The notes under the pieces are model-generated. The model was not told the DNA's origin. It did no database searches and worked only from the letters and a program-made list of their open reading frames with translations. From an uncultured Clostridia bacterium (lineage in GTDB: Bacteria > Bacillota > Clostridia > UBA1381), in contig CAKSRS010000004.1 in NCBI GenBank assembly GCA_934487205.1, positions 1 through 64,000 of the forward strand: 64,000 bases of DNA. The letters run 5' to 3'. The position numbers and the translations under genes were made by a program. Shown in pieces: positions 24,232-36,090 of this stretch (position 1 is the stretch's first letter; every line of letters begins with the position of its first letter).

Positions 24232-25770
24232 TTATTTGTTTGCACGCGACTCCGAAACAGGTTTACCGTTTGAATCCCACAAAAACAGCTTTTTTGTTTC
24301 GGACGCATTGCTGCCAAGCTTGACGGCACCTATCGTCCCTGAAACTGCAGAATAGGTCCATTCGTTTATTTCTGCATTCAACAGCTTTTCACCTTCCGAA
24401 TAATCTGCCGTTAATATATTGATTGGGTTTTCTATATCTTCCGTTATAAAATACTCAACCGCATTTTGTTTTATATCTGTGTTATAATAAATTTCTCCGA
24501 GCAATATGCCATATGATTTGACGGAGTCGGATATAAGCCTGTTATTAAAATTCCCGTAAATTGTTAATTGATTATTAATGTAATAACCTTTCATATCAAT
24601 AATATATTTACCGTCCGAATAACTTGTAACGCAGTGATATGTACCCTTATTGGTAACCTCACCGTTTTCATCGGTAGATTTATGCTTGCTGTTAAATATA
24701 TGTCCCGATTCGTATTTTTTGCTTGTACATGAAATGTTTTCTGAAATATCTTTACAACAAAGCAGCACCCAATCGCTCACATTGCCGTGTGCATTTTCCC
24801 CCGCAACATCATCATTCACAAAACGCTCGATTGACGTCAGAAAATAATTATGCGACGCACCTATACTATTCCCAACGCTGTCGCTGTCGGTATAGTAAAC
24901 AGGATCATTCCATGTCTCGTCCAAGAGATACCATTCACCGTCAATTTTGATACAATTCCACATGTGGCATATTTTATCATTTATACATATTCCAGTCCTA
25001 ATTAAATCATCTTCCGTTCCCAGTTTTTCTTTGAGCCGCTCGTTAAGCTTTTCATAAATCATATTGAGCGCAACCGCATTTCCCTGACATACCGCGTTTT
25101 TGTCAACAAGACCGCCGTATGCGGTAAAGATTGAATACTTGCTTATATCTGATGTATCCTCATTAAACGTTTTTAATTCCTTGGCGGCATATGTATTTTC
25201 ATTGGCAAACGCATCGTGAATAACAAGTATTTTCCCGATAATATCATCATCGGGAATTTTTTCGGACAGTTTGATGTAATTGTCTACTCTATTATTCATT
25301 TTAGTACGGTAAATTTCAAATTCATTTGAATCCGCAGTCAGGTAGTAGGGATAGATTATTTTCATTATGCCGTTTTCACTATAGGTTCCGATTTTCGTCA
25401 GCGCCAGATATTGCGGATAAGCGAGTGCTGCATACCGATACGGCTGAAAAATAATTTTCTCTGCATCCGCCTTTCGTATATTAAACCTGCTGATATCCAC
25501 CTCTTTCATCCGGTTTTGAATTGCGTTACAAAAAATAGTATACAGTTCGTTTTGTACTCCGTCGGTTTCATTGCTTTCGATCGTTGCCGCATCGTTTACC
25601 GTAATCTGAAATATTGCCTTTTCTGTTTCATTTTCTTCTTTTTCCGAAACCACAAGCGGCGAAATCCCGCCTTTCGGATATAATATCTCATTATATCCGT
25701 CTGCACATACCATCGTTGAACACAACAATAACATTACAATTAAAATTTTAAAAGCCAATCTTTTTTTCAT
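24232..25770 (-). CDS. Secreted transglutaminase-like (papain-fold) protein
   Basis: 512 residues with a signal peptide (LAFKILIVMLLLCSTMVCA). The catalytic triad of the transglutaminase-like fold is readable: Cys in DKNAVCQGNAVALNMIYE (about 228), His in CHMWNCIKIDGEWYLLDETW (about 265) and Asp shortly after. Bacterial members are usually extracellular peptidases or amide-bond-forming enzymes, often acting on wall peptides. The C-terminus (about 435-512) has WTYSAVSGTIGAVKLG and KKLFLWDSNGKPVSE, resembling the ends of three exported proteins at 50-59 kb. It is 31 bases after murG with AAAAGGG before its ATG, so it may be read with the dcw cluster. Codon use looks more AT-rich than its neighbours. 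Confidence 0.82.
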   Translation of the reverse strand: MKKRLAFKILIVMLLLCSTMVCADGYNEILYPKGGISPLVVSEKEENETEKAIFQITVNDAATIESNETDGVQNELYTIFCNAIQNRMKEVDISRFNIRKADAEKIIFQPYRYAALAYPQYLALTKIGTYSENGIMKIIYPYYLTADSNEFEIYRTKMNNRVDNYIKLSEKIPDDDIIGKILVIHDAFANENTYAAKELKTFNEDTSDISKYSIFTAYGGLVDKNAVCQGNAVALNMIYEKLNERLKEKLGTEDDLIRTGICINDKICHMWNCIKIDGEWYLLDETWNDPVYYTDSDSVGNSIGASHNYFLTSIERFVNDDVAGENAHGNVSDWVLLCCKDISENISCTSKKYESGHIFNSKHKSTDENGEVTNKGTYHCVTSYSDGKYIIDMKGYYINNQLTIYGNFNNRLISDSVKSYGILLGEIYYNTDIKQNAVEYFITEDIENPINILTADYSEGEKLLNAEINEWTYSAVSGTIGAVKLGSNASETKKLFLWDSNGKPVSESRANK

Positions 25771-25801
25771 ATTGATTTTCCCTTTTATACAAGTGTATTC
25801 T

Positions 25802-26905
25802 TTATTCCTTTGTTATTTTTAAAATAAGGTCATAAATTCTGTCGAGGGCGTCGGTAACGGCAAGCTTTGCAACATTCTTGCTCATATCGGCAAGGCGCTC
25901 CTTATCAAGCGTCATTTCCATTATTTTATCATATAAAATATCCGATGTGAGAATATCCTCGGTAAGGACAACGGCGGCATTGTTTTTCTCGAGTTCGCGC
26001 GCATTTTGCTCCTGATGATTCCGCACAACGTTCGGCGACGGAATAAGAATCGACGGTTTTTTGAGCGCCGCTATTTCCGAAACGGTTATAGCGCCCGCGC
26101 GCGACACAACAACGTCTGCCGCAGCCATCGCCGTACTCATATTATTTATGTACGGTACGACCTTTATATCGTCGGTAAGTTCAATCCCTTCATCTTTGAG
26201 CCGCTTTGAATATTCCGCAAAATTTCTGTCACCCGTGCCGAAAAGCAGGCTGATTTCATTATCGCGGATAAGCTTTTTCAGTACGCCGACCATCGTCTCA
26301 TTTATCTTCGCCGCACCGAGACTTCCGCCGAAAACAAGCACGAACGGCTTATCCGAAAGTCCCAGTTCCGCCCGAGCCGTTGCTTTATCGGCACACAGAA
26401 TTTCGCCGCGTATCGGATTACCCGTAAGCACACATTTTTCCGGTTTTTTCATATGTGCGCGTGTTTCCTCAAAACTTATCGCAACATGGTTTACATACCC
26501 TTCCGCACCCTTTACCGTGAGCCCCGGGTACACATTCTGCTCATGAATAATCGACGGAATCCCTTCCTTATGCGCCGCCATGCTCACGGGACCGGAAACA
26601 TATCCGCCCGTGCATACAACCGCGTCCGGCTTAAATTCGCGAATAATTTTGCGGCATACATGCTTTGATTTTTCCAGCTTATAAAGCACCGCAAAATTGC
26701 GCAGAATGTGCTTACGGTCAAATCCGCGGATATCAATATACTTTATTTTATACCCCGCCGCGGGAACAAGCTTTTTTTCCAGTCCGTGTTCCGTACCTAT
26801 AAAAAGCGCCTCAAAATCCGCGTCCTTTTCCTTCATGTAATCGGCAACGGACAGCGCCGGGTTGATATGTCCCGCCGTTCCGCCGCCGGCAAATAAAACT
26901 CTCAT
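25802..26905 (-). CDS. murG: MurG, undecaprenyl-PP-MurNAc-pentapeptide GlcNAc transferase
   Basis: Membrane-associated GT28 enzyme that turns lipid I into lipid II. 367 residues, normal length. N-terminal GGGTAGHINPALSVAD is the lipid-phosphate loop; IIHEQNVYPGL and VFGGSLGAAKIN are family motifs; VVSRAGAITVSEIAAL is the UDP-GlcNAc site. Last gene of the dcw cluster, 3 bases after ftsW. Confidence 0.97.
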   Translation of the reverse strand: MRVLFAGGGTAGHINPALSVADYMKEKDADFEALFIGTEHGLEKKLVPAAGYKIKYIDIRGFDRKHILRNFAVLYKLEKSKHVCRKIIREFKPDAVVCTGGYVSGPVSMAAHKEGIPSIIHEQNVYPGLTVKGAEGYVNHVAISFEETRAHMKKPEKCVLTGNPIRGEILCADKATARAELGLSDKPFVLVFGGSLGAAKINETMVGVLKKLIRDNEISLLFGTGDRNFAEYSKRLKDEGIELTDDIKVVPYINNMSTAMAAADVVVSRAGAITVSEIAALKKPSILIPSPNVVRNHQEQNARELEKNNAAVVLTEDILTSDILYDKIMEMTLDKERLADMSKNVAKLAVTDALDRIYDLILKITKE

Positions 26906-26908
26906 ATA

Positions 26909-28309
26909 CTATTCCTTTCCGTCAATATTCCTTATCGACTGCCGCGATACACTCAAAACAACACCCATTTCGGTCAGCAAAATCATTATCGCCGTTCCGC
27001 CGTAACTGAAAAACGGCAGCGGAACGCCCGTATTAGGTATTGTAGACGTAACAACGGCTATATTAAGAAGCGTTTGCACGGCGACCTGAGCCATGATTCC
27101 GATAACCATAATCGTGCCGAACGTATCCGGCGCGGAAAGCGCAATGCGTATGCCGCGCACAATAAGTCCCGCAAACAGGCAAATTATAAACGCCGAGCCG
27201 ATTAATCCCAATTCTTCGCTGACAATTGCAAAAATAAAATCGTTATACGGTTCGGGCAAGTATGAAAATTTCTGCACGCTCTGTCCCAAGCCTTTACCAA
27301 AAATTCCGCCCGAGCCGATTGCGTAAAGCGATTGAATTACCTGATAACCCGTCGATTGCTTATCTCCCGTCAGCGGGTCGTTAAGAAAGTTCATAACGCG
27401 CGCCCAGCGAACCGTATTGGAGCGCAGGAACAAAAGTCCGCCCGCACCGAGCGCCAATCCGCCGCCGAATATCAGCTTTAAATTTGCGCCCGCCGCTATC
27501 ATTATGCACAGCGCAATCGAGCACAAAACAATTGTTCCGCTTACGTGCGTTTCAAGCATCATAAGTCCCACAATTACGAGCATCCACGCGCCGCATTGCA
27601 TCAAGCCTTTGATTGTGGTTACATCATACCGCTTATCCTCAATCATTGCCGCAAAAAACATCGAAATCGCAAGCTTTGTCAGCTCCGACGGCTGAAACTC
27701 AAACGCAATGAGATTTATCCAGCGCCGCGAACCGTTATGGTTTACGCCGATTCCCGGCAGAAAAACCATGCCCAAAAGCACAATACATACAATCATCAGC
27801 GGCGCGGCAAACTTTTTCAGCCTTTTGTAATTCATGCGCGAAATCAGCAGCATCATTCCGACGCCGACGAGCGCAAAGGCAAATTGTCTTATGAAAAAGT
27901 AGTAACTCTTTGAAAATTTCACGTCCGCCGTCGGCGCGGACGCCGAAAGCAGCATTATAAGTCCGAATATCGTAAGCACGCCGACCAGGAGCAAAAATGT
28001 GTAGTCCATATCGCCCTTTGCTCCTTCAAATGTGAACAAATCACGGATAAAGCCGTTTTTAATCTTCTTCGGCGGTCTTTTTGCCGCAGTTTTTTTCCGC
28101 ATTGGCACCGTGCTTTTTTTTGCAGTGCGCGTGCGAACCGATTTACTTTCCGGCATATTCCGTGGCGTTTTTGGCGCCGTGCGGCTGCGTGACGGCGCAG
28201 AATTTTTAAGCGCCGCATTACTGCGTGCCGCACCCGAACTCCGCGGCGGCTGTCTGCGGGTTTTAGCCGCGCTTTTTTTCTTTTGTGAAGTGCCAACAGC
28301 CTTTACCAT
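26909..28309 (-). CDS. ftsW: FtsW-type SEDS glycosyltransferase with a long basic N-terminal extension
   Basis: Polymerises lipid II at the septum together with the class B PBP encoded upstream. 466 residues. The SEDS core (about 95-460) has ten hydrophobic segments and signatures VNHNGSRRWINL, QPSELTKLAI and NTGVPLPFFSYGGTAIM. The first ~90 residues are highly basic and Ala/Pro/Ser-rich (MVKAVGTSQKKKSAAKTRRQ), which is not usual for FtsW; the ATG at 28309 has GGGAG about 12 bases away, a poor spacing, so a later start cannot be ruled out. It lies in the place where murD-ftsW is normal, but murD is missing. Confidence 0.93.
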   Translation of the reverse strand: MVKAVGTSQKKKSAAKTRRQPPRSSGAARSNAALKNSAPSRSRTAPKTPRNMPESKSVRTRTAKKSTVPMRKKTAAKRPPKKIKNGFIRDLFTFEGAKGDMDYTFLLLVGVLTIFGLIMLLSASAPTADVKFSKSYYFFIRQFAFALVGVGMMLLISRMNYKRLKKFAAPLMIVCIVLLGMVFLPGIGVNHNGSRRWINLIAFEFQPSELTKLAISMFFAAMIEDKRYDVTTIKGLMQCGAWMLVIVGLMMLETHVSGTIVLCSIALCIMIAAGANLKLIFGGGLALGAGGLLFLRSNTVRWARVMNFLNDPLTGDKQSTGYQVIQSLYAIGSGGIFGKGLGQSVQKFSYLPEPYNDFIFAIVSEELGLIGSAFIICLFAGLIVRGIRIALSAPDTFGTIMVIGIMAQVAVQTLLNIAVVTSTIPNTGVPLPFFSYGGTAIMILLTEMGVVLSVSRQSIRNIDGKE

Positions 28310-28363
28310 ATCTTAAACATTCTCCCTTCACCGAATTTAAGGCACGGATTTTATCCGTCACGC

Positions 28364-29383
28364 TCATGCACCGAAATACGGCATAACACACAAAACCCCG
28401 ATTATGCACAAAATCAGCGTTACAAGCGTAAATACCGCAACAATTTTCTTTTCCTTCCAGCCGCACATCTCAAAATGATGATGTATTGGCGCCATCTTAA
28501 ATATCCGTTTTCCCGTAAGCTTAAAGCTTGCAACCTGCATTATTACCGAAAGCGTCTCAAACAGATATACAAATCCCGCAATTATCAGAATAAGCGGCAT
28601 TTTCATGCCAACCGCCAGAACCGATATGCAGCCGCCCAAAAACAGCGAACCTGTATCGCCCATGAACACCTTCGCGGGATAATGATTGAATATCAAAAAT
28701 GCAAGGCAGCCGCCGAGCACCGCCATAGAAAAATACAATCCCTCCGCATTTACCGCAAGCACCGAGCATACGCCGAAAAACAGCGCAACAACGCACGTTA
28801 TGCTTGCCGCAAGTCCGTCAAGTCCGTCGGTGAGATTTACCGCATTTACCGTTCCGCATACCACAAACAGCGTGAACACAATGTACAGCCACCACGGCAG
28901 AACCAACGTCTTTGAAACAAACGGCACAATAATATGCGTATCCAAATTGCCCGTTTCCTTCAGGACAATTATATAAATCACAGCCAAAATCGCCTGGAGC
29001 CCAAATTTCTGTTTTGCCGTAAGTCCGAGATTGCGCTTTTTCACGACCTTGACATAATCATCAATAAATCCGATAAGACCGAAACCGCACGAGATTACAA
29101 GCATCATCAACAGCGTTACGTCAAACCTGATTGCAAGCCGAACCGCCATTGCAACGACCACGCCCGCGATAAACATTATTCCGCCCATCGTCGGCGTGCC
29201 CGCCTTCTTTTTATGCCAATTCGGGCCTATCTCCAAAATCTGCTGACCGAACTTCAGCTTTGTCAGCCACGGAATAAGCACGGGCCCCAATACCGCCGCA
29301 ACGGCAAAAGAAATTATCAGCGGCAAAAAACAGCTCGGCAGTGTGCCCGCCGTCTGCTTTGCCATATCAATAAACCAATCCAT
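28364..29383 (-). CDS. mraY: MraY, phospho-MurNAc-pentapeptide transferase
   Basis: Integral membrane enzyme that makes lipid I. About 339 residues with ten helices. Signatures KAGTPTMGGIMF, GFIDDYVKVVKKRNLGL (the DDxxK site), NLTDGLDGLA and PIHHHFEMCGW are all present. Two adjacent ATG codons (29386, 29383) are possible starts; the second has the better distance from GGAG. A leader hairpin nearly identical to that of pstC precedes it. Confidence 0.97.
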   Translation of the reverse strand: MDWFIDMAKQTAGTLPSCFLPLIISFAVAAVLGPVLIPWLTKLKFGQQILEIGPNWHKKKAGTPTMGGIMFIAGVVVAMAVRLAIRFDVTLLMMLVISCGFGLIGFIDDYVKVVKKRNLGLTAKQKFGLQAILAVIYIIVLKETGNLDTHIIVPFVSKTLVLPWWLYIVFTLFVVCGTVNAVNLTDGLDGLAASITCVVALFFGVCSVLAVNAEGLYFSMAVLGGCLAFLIFNHYPAKVFMGDTGSLFLGGCISVLAVGMKMPLILIIAGFVYLFETLSVIMQVASFKLTGKRIFKMAPIHHHFEMCGWKEKKIVAVFTLVTLILCIIGVLCVMPYFGA

Positions 29384-29388
29384 CATAT

Positions 29389-29418
29389 TCTCCGTTCCGC
29401 CGCATTTGCGGCATAAAT
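29389..29418 (-). promoter_or_regulatory. Leader hairpin joined to the mraY ribosome site
   Basis: Minus strand GCCGC-AAAT-GCGGC hairpin (29412-29399), followed at once by GGAACGGAGA. Differs at two positions from the 30-base element at 1270-1299 before pstC. Confidence 0.5.
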
Positions 29419-29444
29419 TCTGCTATACTTTCGCCGACTCCGTT

Positions 29445-30803
29445 TCAGCGCGACGTAATCGCCGCAACGATGTACTCGAAATGCATTCCGCGCGACGCCT
29501 TTACCAAAACTGCGTCGCCCTCCGACAAAAATTCGCCCAAAAACGCCGTGGCGTCATCGGTCGCCTTGAAGGAATGAATTTCGTCCACACCGGCAAACTG
29601 TGCGCCTTTGGCTATATAGCGCGAATTATCGCCCACCGTTATAAGCGCGTCGATATTTTCCATCGACAGTCCGACTTCATAAAGCTCCTTCTCCGCAAAG
29701 CTGCCGATTTCAAGCACATCGCCCAAAACCGCAATTCTGCGGCTCGCTTTTATATCGCCCAGTACCTTCAGCGCCGCGCGCATTGAGTCGGGCGACGCGT
29801 TATAACAATCGTTTATCACGGTTATCCCGTTATATTTGCCGATTTCCATACGCATATCCGTCAGCTGAAATTCACGTATGCCCTCTGCGATATCCTTCAT
29901 CGAAACACTGTAATTTCTGCCCACCGCAATTGCCGCAAGTGCATTGTAAACATTATGCACGCCCGGAATTTTTACGTAAATTTCATGTTCCGCGCCGTCA
30001 ACGCGTACGGTGAATTTCGTTCCGTCAATACCCAGATTTTCTATATTTTCCGCGACCAAATCGCATGATTTATTTTCTATTCCGTACAAAACCGTACGGC
30101 ATTTATCAAAACCGCGGCGCAAAAATTTATCATCGCCGTTTAACACAAGAAGGTTATCCTTTGCGAAAAAGTCGCAAATCTGCATCTTCGATTTATATAT
30201 ATTCTCCTGCGAACCGAGATTTTCAATGTGTGACATGCCGATATTTGTTATAACCGCCGTATCCGGTTTTGCTATAGACGCAAGGTAGTGAATTTCGTCC
30301 ATGTGTGACATGCCCATTTCCACAACCGCCATTTCGTGCTTATGTTCAAGACGGAACAGGGTGAGCGGAAGTCCGATGTCATTATTGAAATTTCCCTGCG
30401 TTTTCAGCGTGTTGTATTTCATCGCCAACACCGCCGAAATCATATCCTTTGTCGTCGTTTTGCCGACGCTGCCCGTAATCGCCACAGTCGGAAGATTATA
30501 CTTTTCTTTATAATACCGCGCAATATCGCCGAGTGCGCGGCGTGTATCGCCGACGCGGATAATGTTTTTCCCCGGAACGGGCGCAATATCCTTATGCGTG
30601 ATAACTGCGTCCGCACCTCCGGCGAAAGCGCCCGCAATATAGTCATGCCCGTCATTATTCTCGCCGACAATCGGCACAAACAGCATATTTGCGCCCGCTT
30701 TGCGCGAATCGGTCGTTATCTCGGAAATTTCGAAATCGCCTTCGCCGCAAATCAATCGTCCGCCCGTTGCCTTTATAATATCGTTTACATTCAATCTCTG
30801 CAT
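29445..30803 (-). CDS. murF: MurF, UDP-MurNAc-tripeptide--D-alanyl-D-alanine ligase
   Basis: Adds D-Ala-D-Ala to the UDP-MurNAc-tripeptide in the cytoplasm. 452 residues, normal length. N-terminal substrate domain with ISEITTDSRKAGANMLFVP; ATP P-loop AITGSVGKTTTKDM; NDCYNASPDSMRAAL in the C-terminal domain. Start is 1 base past the murE stop. No internal oddity seen. Confidence 0.97.
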   Translation of the reverse strand: MQRLNVNDIIKATGGRLICGEGDFEISEITTDSRKAGANMLFVPIVGENNDGHDYIAGAFAGGADAVITHKDIAPVPGKNIIRVGDTRRALGDIARYYKEKYNLPTVAITGSVGKTTTKDMISAVLAMKYNTLKTQGNFNNDIGLPLTLFRLEHKHEMAVVEMGMSHMDEIHYLASIAKPDTAVITNIGMSHIENLGSQENIYKSKMQICDFFAKDNLLVLNGDDKFLRRGFDKCRTVLYGIENKSCDLVAENIENLGIDGTKFTVRVDGAEHEIYVKIPGVHNVYNALAAIAVGRNYSVSMKDIAEGIREFQLTDMRMEIGKYNGITVINDCYNASPDSMRAALKVLGDIKASRRIAVLGDVLEIGSFAEKELYEVGLSMENIDALITVGDNSRYIAKGAQFAGVDEIHSFKATDDATAFLGEFLSEGDAVLVKASRGMHFEYIVAAITSR

Positions 30804-30804
30804 A

Positions 30805-32226
30805 TTACTCTCCCAAAAATTCCTTTACAACTTCTCTTTCATCAAAGTGCGTCTTTTCCTTACCTATAATCTGATAAGTCTCCTGTCCCTTCCCCAAGAG
30901 AAGAACAATATCATCCTTTTCGGCTATCGAAAGCGCATATCCGATTGCCTCGCGGCGGTTGACAATAACCTTGTAATCGCCCTTTTTTACCCCCGCAACA
31001 ACATCGGCAACGATGCTGTCCGGATCTTCCGTACGCGGATTATCCGATGTGATTATCGCCAAATCCGCAAGCCGCGTTCCTATATCGCCCATAATCGGAC
31101 GTTTCGTTTTGTCGCGGTCGCCGCCGCAGCCGAAAACCGCTATACTGCGCCCCTTTTTAAACGAATTTACGGCATTTAACACATTTTCAAGTCCGTCCGG
31201 CGTATGCGCATAATCGATAATTACCGAATAATCGGTATTTGCCGGCACGCGCTCCAATCTGCCTTTTACGCCCTTCTCCGCGCCCAGACCTTCAATTATC
31301 GTTTGCATATCCACGCCCAGCGACAGCGCCGCGCCTATCGCGCAGATTGCGTTATAAACGCTGAACATACCCGAAATCCCGAGTTTTACCGGATATTTTT
31401 CGCCTTTGTAATTCGCCGTGAACCGGACGCCGCTCGCCGCAATTTCTATATCCGTCGCCGCAAGCGCACAATCGCCCGTACCTACGCTGAGCGTTTTGCA
31501 CGGCACTTCCGACAGAAGTCTTGCGCCGTATTCGTCATCGGCATTTATTATGCCGATTTTTGAAATATCAAACAATTTCTTTTTCGCAAGATAATAGTTT
31601 TCCATGGTTTTATGATAATCCAAATGGTCGCGCGTTAAGTTGGTGAATACGCCGACTTCATAACAAAGTCCGTCCACCCTGTGCAAGTCGAGCGCATGCG
31701 ACGAAACTTCCATAACCGCATACTCCGCGCCCATTTGTACCATTTTTGCAAAAATTCTGTGCAGTTCAAGCGAGTTCGGCGTTGTCGGCGTTGATGATTT
31801 TATGCCTACGTCGCGGTCGCCCACGAGAATTTCATTCGTCCCGATTACGCCGACGGTTTTGCCCGCCGTTTCGAGAATCTTCTTTATTAAATAGCTTACC
31901 GTTGTTTTTCCATTCGTGCCGGTTATGCCGACAAGCTTTAACTGTTTTTCCGGCTCGCCGTAAAATTTTGCCGAGATTTCCGCCATCGCCGCGCGGGTAT
32001 CTTCATATATAATGGTCGGCACGCCGACATCAATTTCATGCTGCGCCGCTATAACCGCCGCGCCGTTCTGCGCCGCCATTGCCGCAAAATCATGACCGTC
32101 GCGCTCCATGCCGCAAATGCAGATGAACAGATACCCCTGCCGTACCTCGCGCGAATCAATTGTAATTCCCGTTATTTCAATATCTCCGCCGTGCCATTTA
32201 TCACCGAAAAGTTTACTCGCTAACAT
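30805..32226 (-). CDS. murE: MurE, UDP-MurNAc-dipeptide--meso-diaminopimelate ligase
   Basis: Adds the third stem-peptide residue. 473 residues, normal length. P-loop GITGTNGKTTVSYL; GCGGDRDKTKRPIMG; and the specificity motif SDNPRTEDPDSI. DNPR is the known mark of diaminopimelate-adding enzymes, while lysine-adding ones differ here, so the wall is probably mDAP-type. Gene order between spoVD/ftsI and murF is standard. Confidence 0.96.
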   Translation of the reverse strand: MLASKLFGDKWHGGDIEITGITIDSREVRQGYLFICICGMERDGHDFAAMAAQNGAAVIAAQHEIDVGVPTIIYEDTRAAMAEISAKFYGEPEKQLKLVGITGTNGKTTVSYLIKKILETAGKTVGVIGTNEILVGDRDVGIKSSTPTTPNSLELHRIFAKMVQMGAEYAVMEVSSHALDLHRVDGLCYEVGVFTNLTRDHLDYHKTMENYYLAKKKLFDISKIGIINADDEYGARLLSEVPCKTLSVGTGDCALAATDIEIAASGVRFTANYKGEKYPVKLGISGMFSVYNAICAIGAALSLGVDMQTIIEGLGAEKGVKGRLERVPANTDYSVIIDYAHTPDGLENVLNAVNSFKKGRSIAVFGCGGDRDKTKRPIMGDIGTRLADLAIITSDNPRTEDPDSIVADVVAGVKKGDYKVIVNRREAIGYALSIAEKDDIVLLLGKGQETYQIIGKEKTHFDEREVVKEFLGE

Positions 32227-32275
32227 AACTACCCCTCCGAAGAATTTTTAAAAATGTCTTGTCTCTTTAAGCCCC

Positions 32276-32314
32276 AAAAGGGTGCGGCAAAACGATTTTC
32301 GTTTTGCGACACCC
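32276..32314. other. Strong hairpin between the PBP gene and murE
   Basis: GGGTG and CACCC plus GCAAAACGA and TCGTTTTGC form a two-part stem with a 2x2 internal loop. Only TTTTGG follows on the minus strand, so it could be a partial terminator, an mRNA-processing site or a 3' stabiliser that adjusts output of murE and later genes. Confidence 0.55.
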
Positions 32315-32328
32315 TATGTAAATTTCTA

Positions 32329-34587
<2,259 letters not shown>

Positions 34588-34627
34588 TTTGTACCATTCC
34601 TATCTTGCTGTTATCTACCTATATTTA

Positions 34628-35092
34628 TTACTTTTCCTTCTTAAATATTCCGAAAATTCCGCGAATTCCTTCAACCTGGTCTGCCGTAACCTCGGTAACG
34701 TCATCCTGTTTGATATTTACGTACACCGTCTGATATTTTTCCGGCCGAACCATGTTCAGCTTATTTTTTGCGATTTCTTCAACACTTTCAAGGTCTACAC
34801 TTTTATCCAGTTCAAACGTTTTTTGGCTGGAATATTCTTTTAACCCGTTCAACTCCTTTTGGAGCTTTTTAACCTCGTTTTGACTTTCATATGCAGTAAC
34901 GTTCCGCGAAATCATAAATCCTGCGCAGAGCGCAAAAACAAGAGCACAGCATGCGATTATCTGATGCTTTCTAACCGATTCTGCTCTTGCCGCCTTTTTT
35001 ACCTGTATTTTTTTCTCTTTGACTTTGTTCTCAAGCTGCGCGGAATGTTCCTCAAAGTTTAAATCATAAGCCAGATTTCCGTCGTATCTCAT
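34628..35092 (-). CDS. FtsL-like septum protein
   Basis: 154 residues from the ATG at 35092. A basic cytoplasmic segment, one membrane helix (about 48-66: IIACCALVFALCAGFMIS), then a heptad-like extracytoplasmic part (NEVKKLQKELNGLKEYSS) typical of FtsL/DivIC coiled coils. Sequence is not strongly conserved in this family; its slot between rsmH and the PBP gene supports the call. The frame is open from a TTG four codons earlier, but that codon lies directly on the AAGGA ribosome site, so the ATG is preferred. Confidence 0.85.
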   Translation of the reverse strand: MRYDGNLAYDLNFEEHSAQLENKVKEKKIQVKKAARAESVRKHQIIACCALVFALCAGFMISRNVTAYESQNEVKKLQKELNGLKEYSSQKTFELDKSVDLESVEEIAKNKLNMVRPEKYQTVYVNIKQDDVTEVTADQVEGIRGIFGIFKKEK

Positions 35093-35150
35093 CAGCACAT
35101 ACAATCCTTTCCGAATTATCTTGAATTACCGATAAGGCTGCAATTCCGTA

Positions 35151-36083
35151 CTACAGCCTTTCGCAAATGCGCAGTTTCGCACTCTTGGAACGCGAATTTT
35201 CCGCAAGCTCCGCATCGGGCGGAAGAATCGGTTTTCGCGTTATTACCTTAATTTTCGGCTTTCCGCCGCACACGCATACGGGGAAATCCGGCGGACAGGT
35301 ACACCCCTTTGCAAGACTTGCAAAAGCTTGTTTTACAATTCTGTCCTCCAACGAATGAAACGTTATCACCGACAATCTGCCGCCGGTATTTAATCTTCCG
35401 ACTATGTCGCATATTGCGCCGTCTAAAATTTTCAATTCGCCGTTTACTTCTATTCTTACGGCCTGGAATACACGCTTTTCCGGGTGCGCAACGTCTTTGC
35501 GCGCGCCCTGCGGTATCGCCGCCTTCACAAGCTCCGTCAGCTCAAACGTTGTACTTACGGGCTTTATTTTTCTTTTGTCAACAATAAATTGTGCAATGCG
35601 TCTCGACCATTTCTCCTCGCCGTAATTATAAAAAATTTCGGTCAGCTCATCTTCGGAATATCCGTTCACGACATCGTATGCCGTCATTTTCACGTCACGG
35701 TTCATACGCATATCGAGGGGTGCGTCATGCATATATGAAAACCCCCGCTCCGCATTGTCAAGCTGATATGAGGATACGCCCAAATCCAGCACCATGCCGT
35801 CAATTTTATCAATTCCCAATCCGTCCAGTACGGCATTAATATTGCTGAAATTATCATGAACATATGTAACCTGTCCATCAAACCCGCAAAGGCGTTTCTT
35901 CGCCGCCGCAAGTGCGTCGGCATCGCGGTCAATTCCGATAAGACGTACGTTTTCGGCACGGGACAGAATTTCATACGAATGTCCGCCGCCGCCCAAAGTT
36001 CCGTCGGCATAAACGCCGCCCGCCTTAACGGCAAGTCCGTCCACCGTCTCTTTAAGCATCACCGAATAATGTTTAAATTCCAT
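35151..36083 (-). CDS. rsmH: 16S rRNA m4C1402 methyltransferase RsmH (MraW)
   Basis: SAM-dependent methylation of C1402 in the decoding centre. 310 residues, normal length. SAM motif YADGTLGGGGHSYEIL, DLGVSSYQLDNAERGFSY, and the C-terminal ITFHSLEDRIVKQAF are family signatures. ATG at 36083 lies 7 bases past the mraZ stop. Second gene of the dcw cluster. Confidence 0.98.
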   Translation of the reverse strand: MEFKHYSVMLKETVDGLAVKAGGVYADGTLGGGGHSYEILSRAENVRLIGIDRDADALAAAKKRLCGFDGQVTYVHDNFSNINAVLDGLGIDKIDGMVLDLGVSSYQLDNAERGFSYMHDAPLDMRMNRDVKMTAYDVVNGYSEDELTEIFYNYGEEKWSRRIAQFIVDKRKIKPVSTTFELTELVKAAIPQGARKDVAHPEKRVFQAVRIEVNGELKILDGAICDIVGRLNTGGRLSVITFHSLEDRIVKQAFASLAKGCTCPPDFPVCVCGGKPKIKVITRKPILPPDAELAENSRSKSAKLRICERL

Positions 36084-36090
36084 AACCGCC

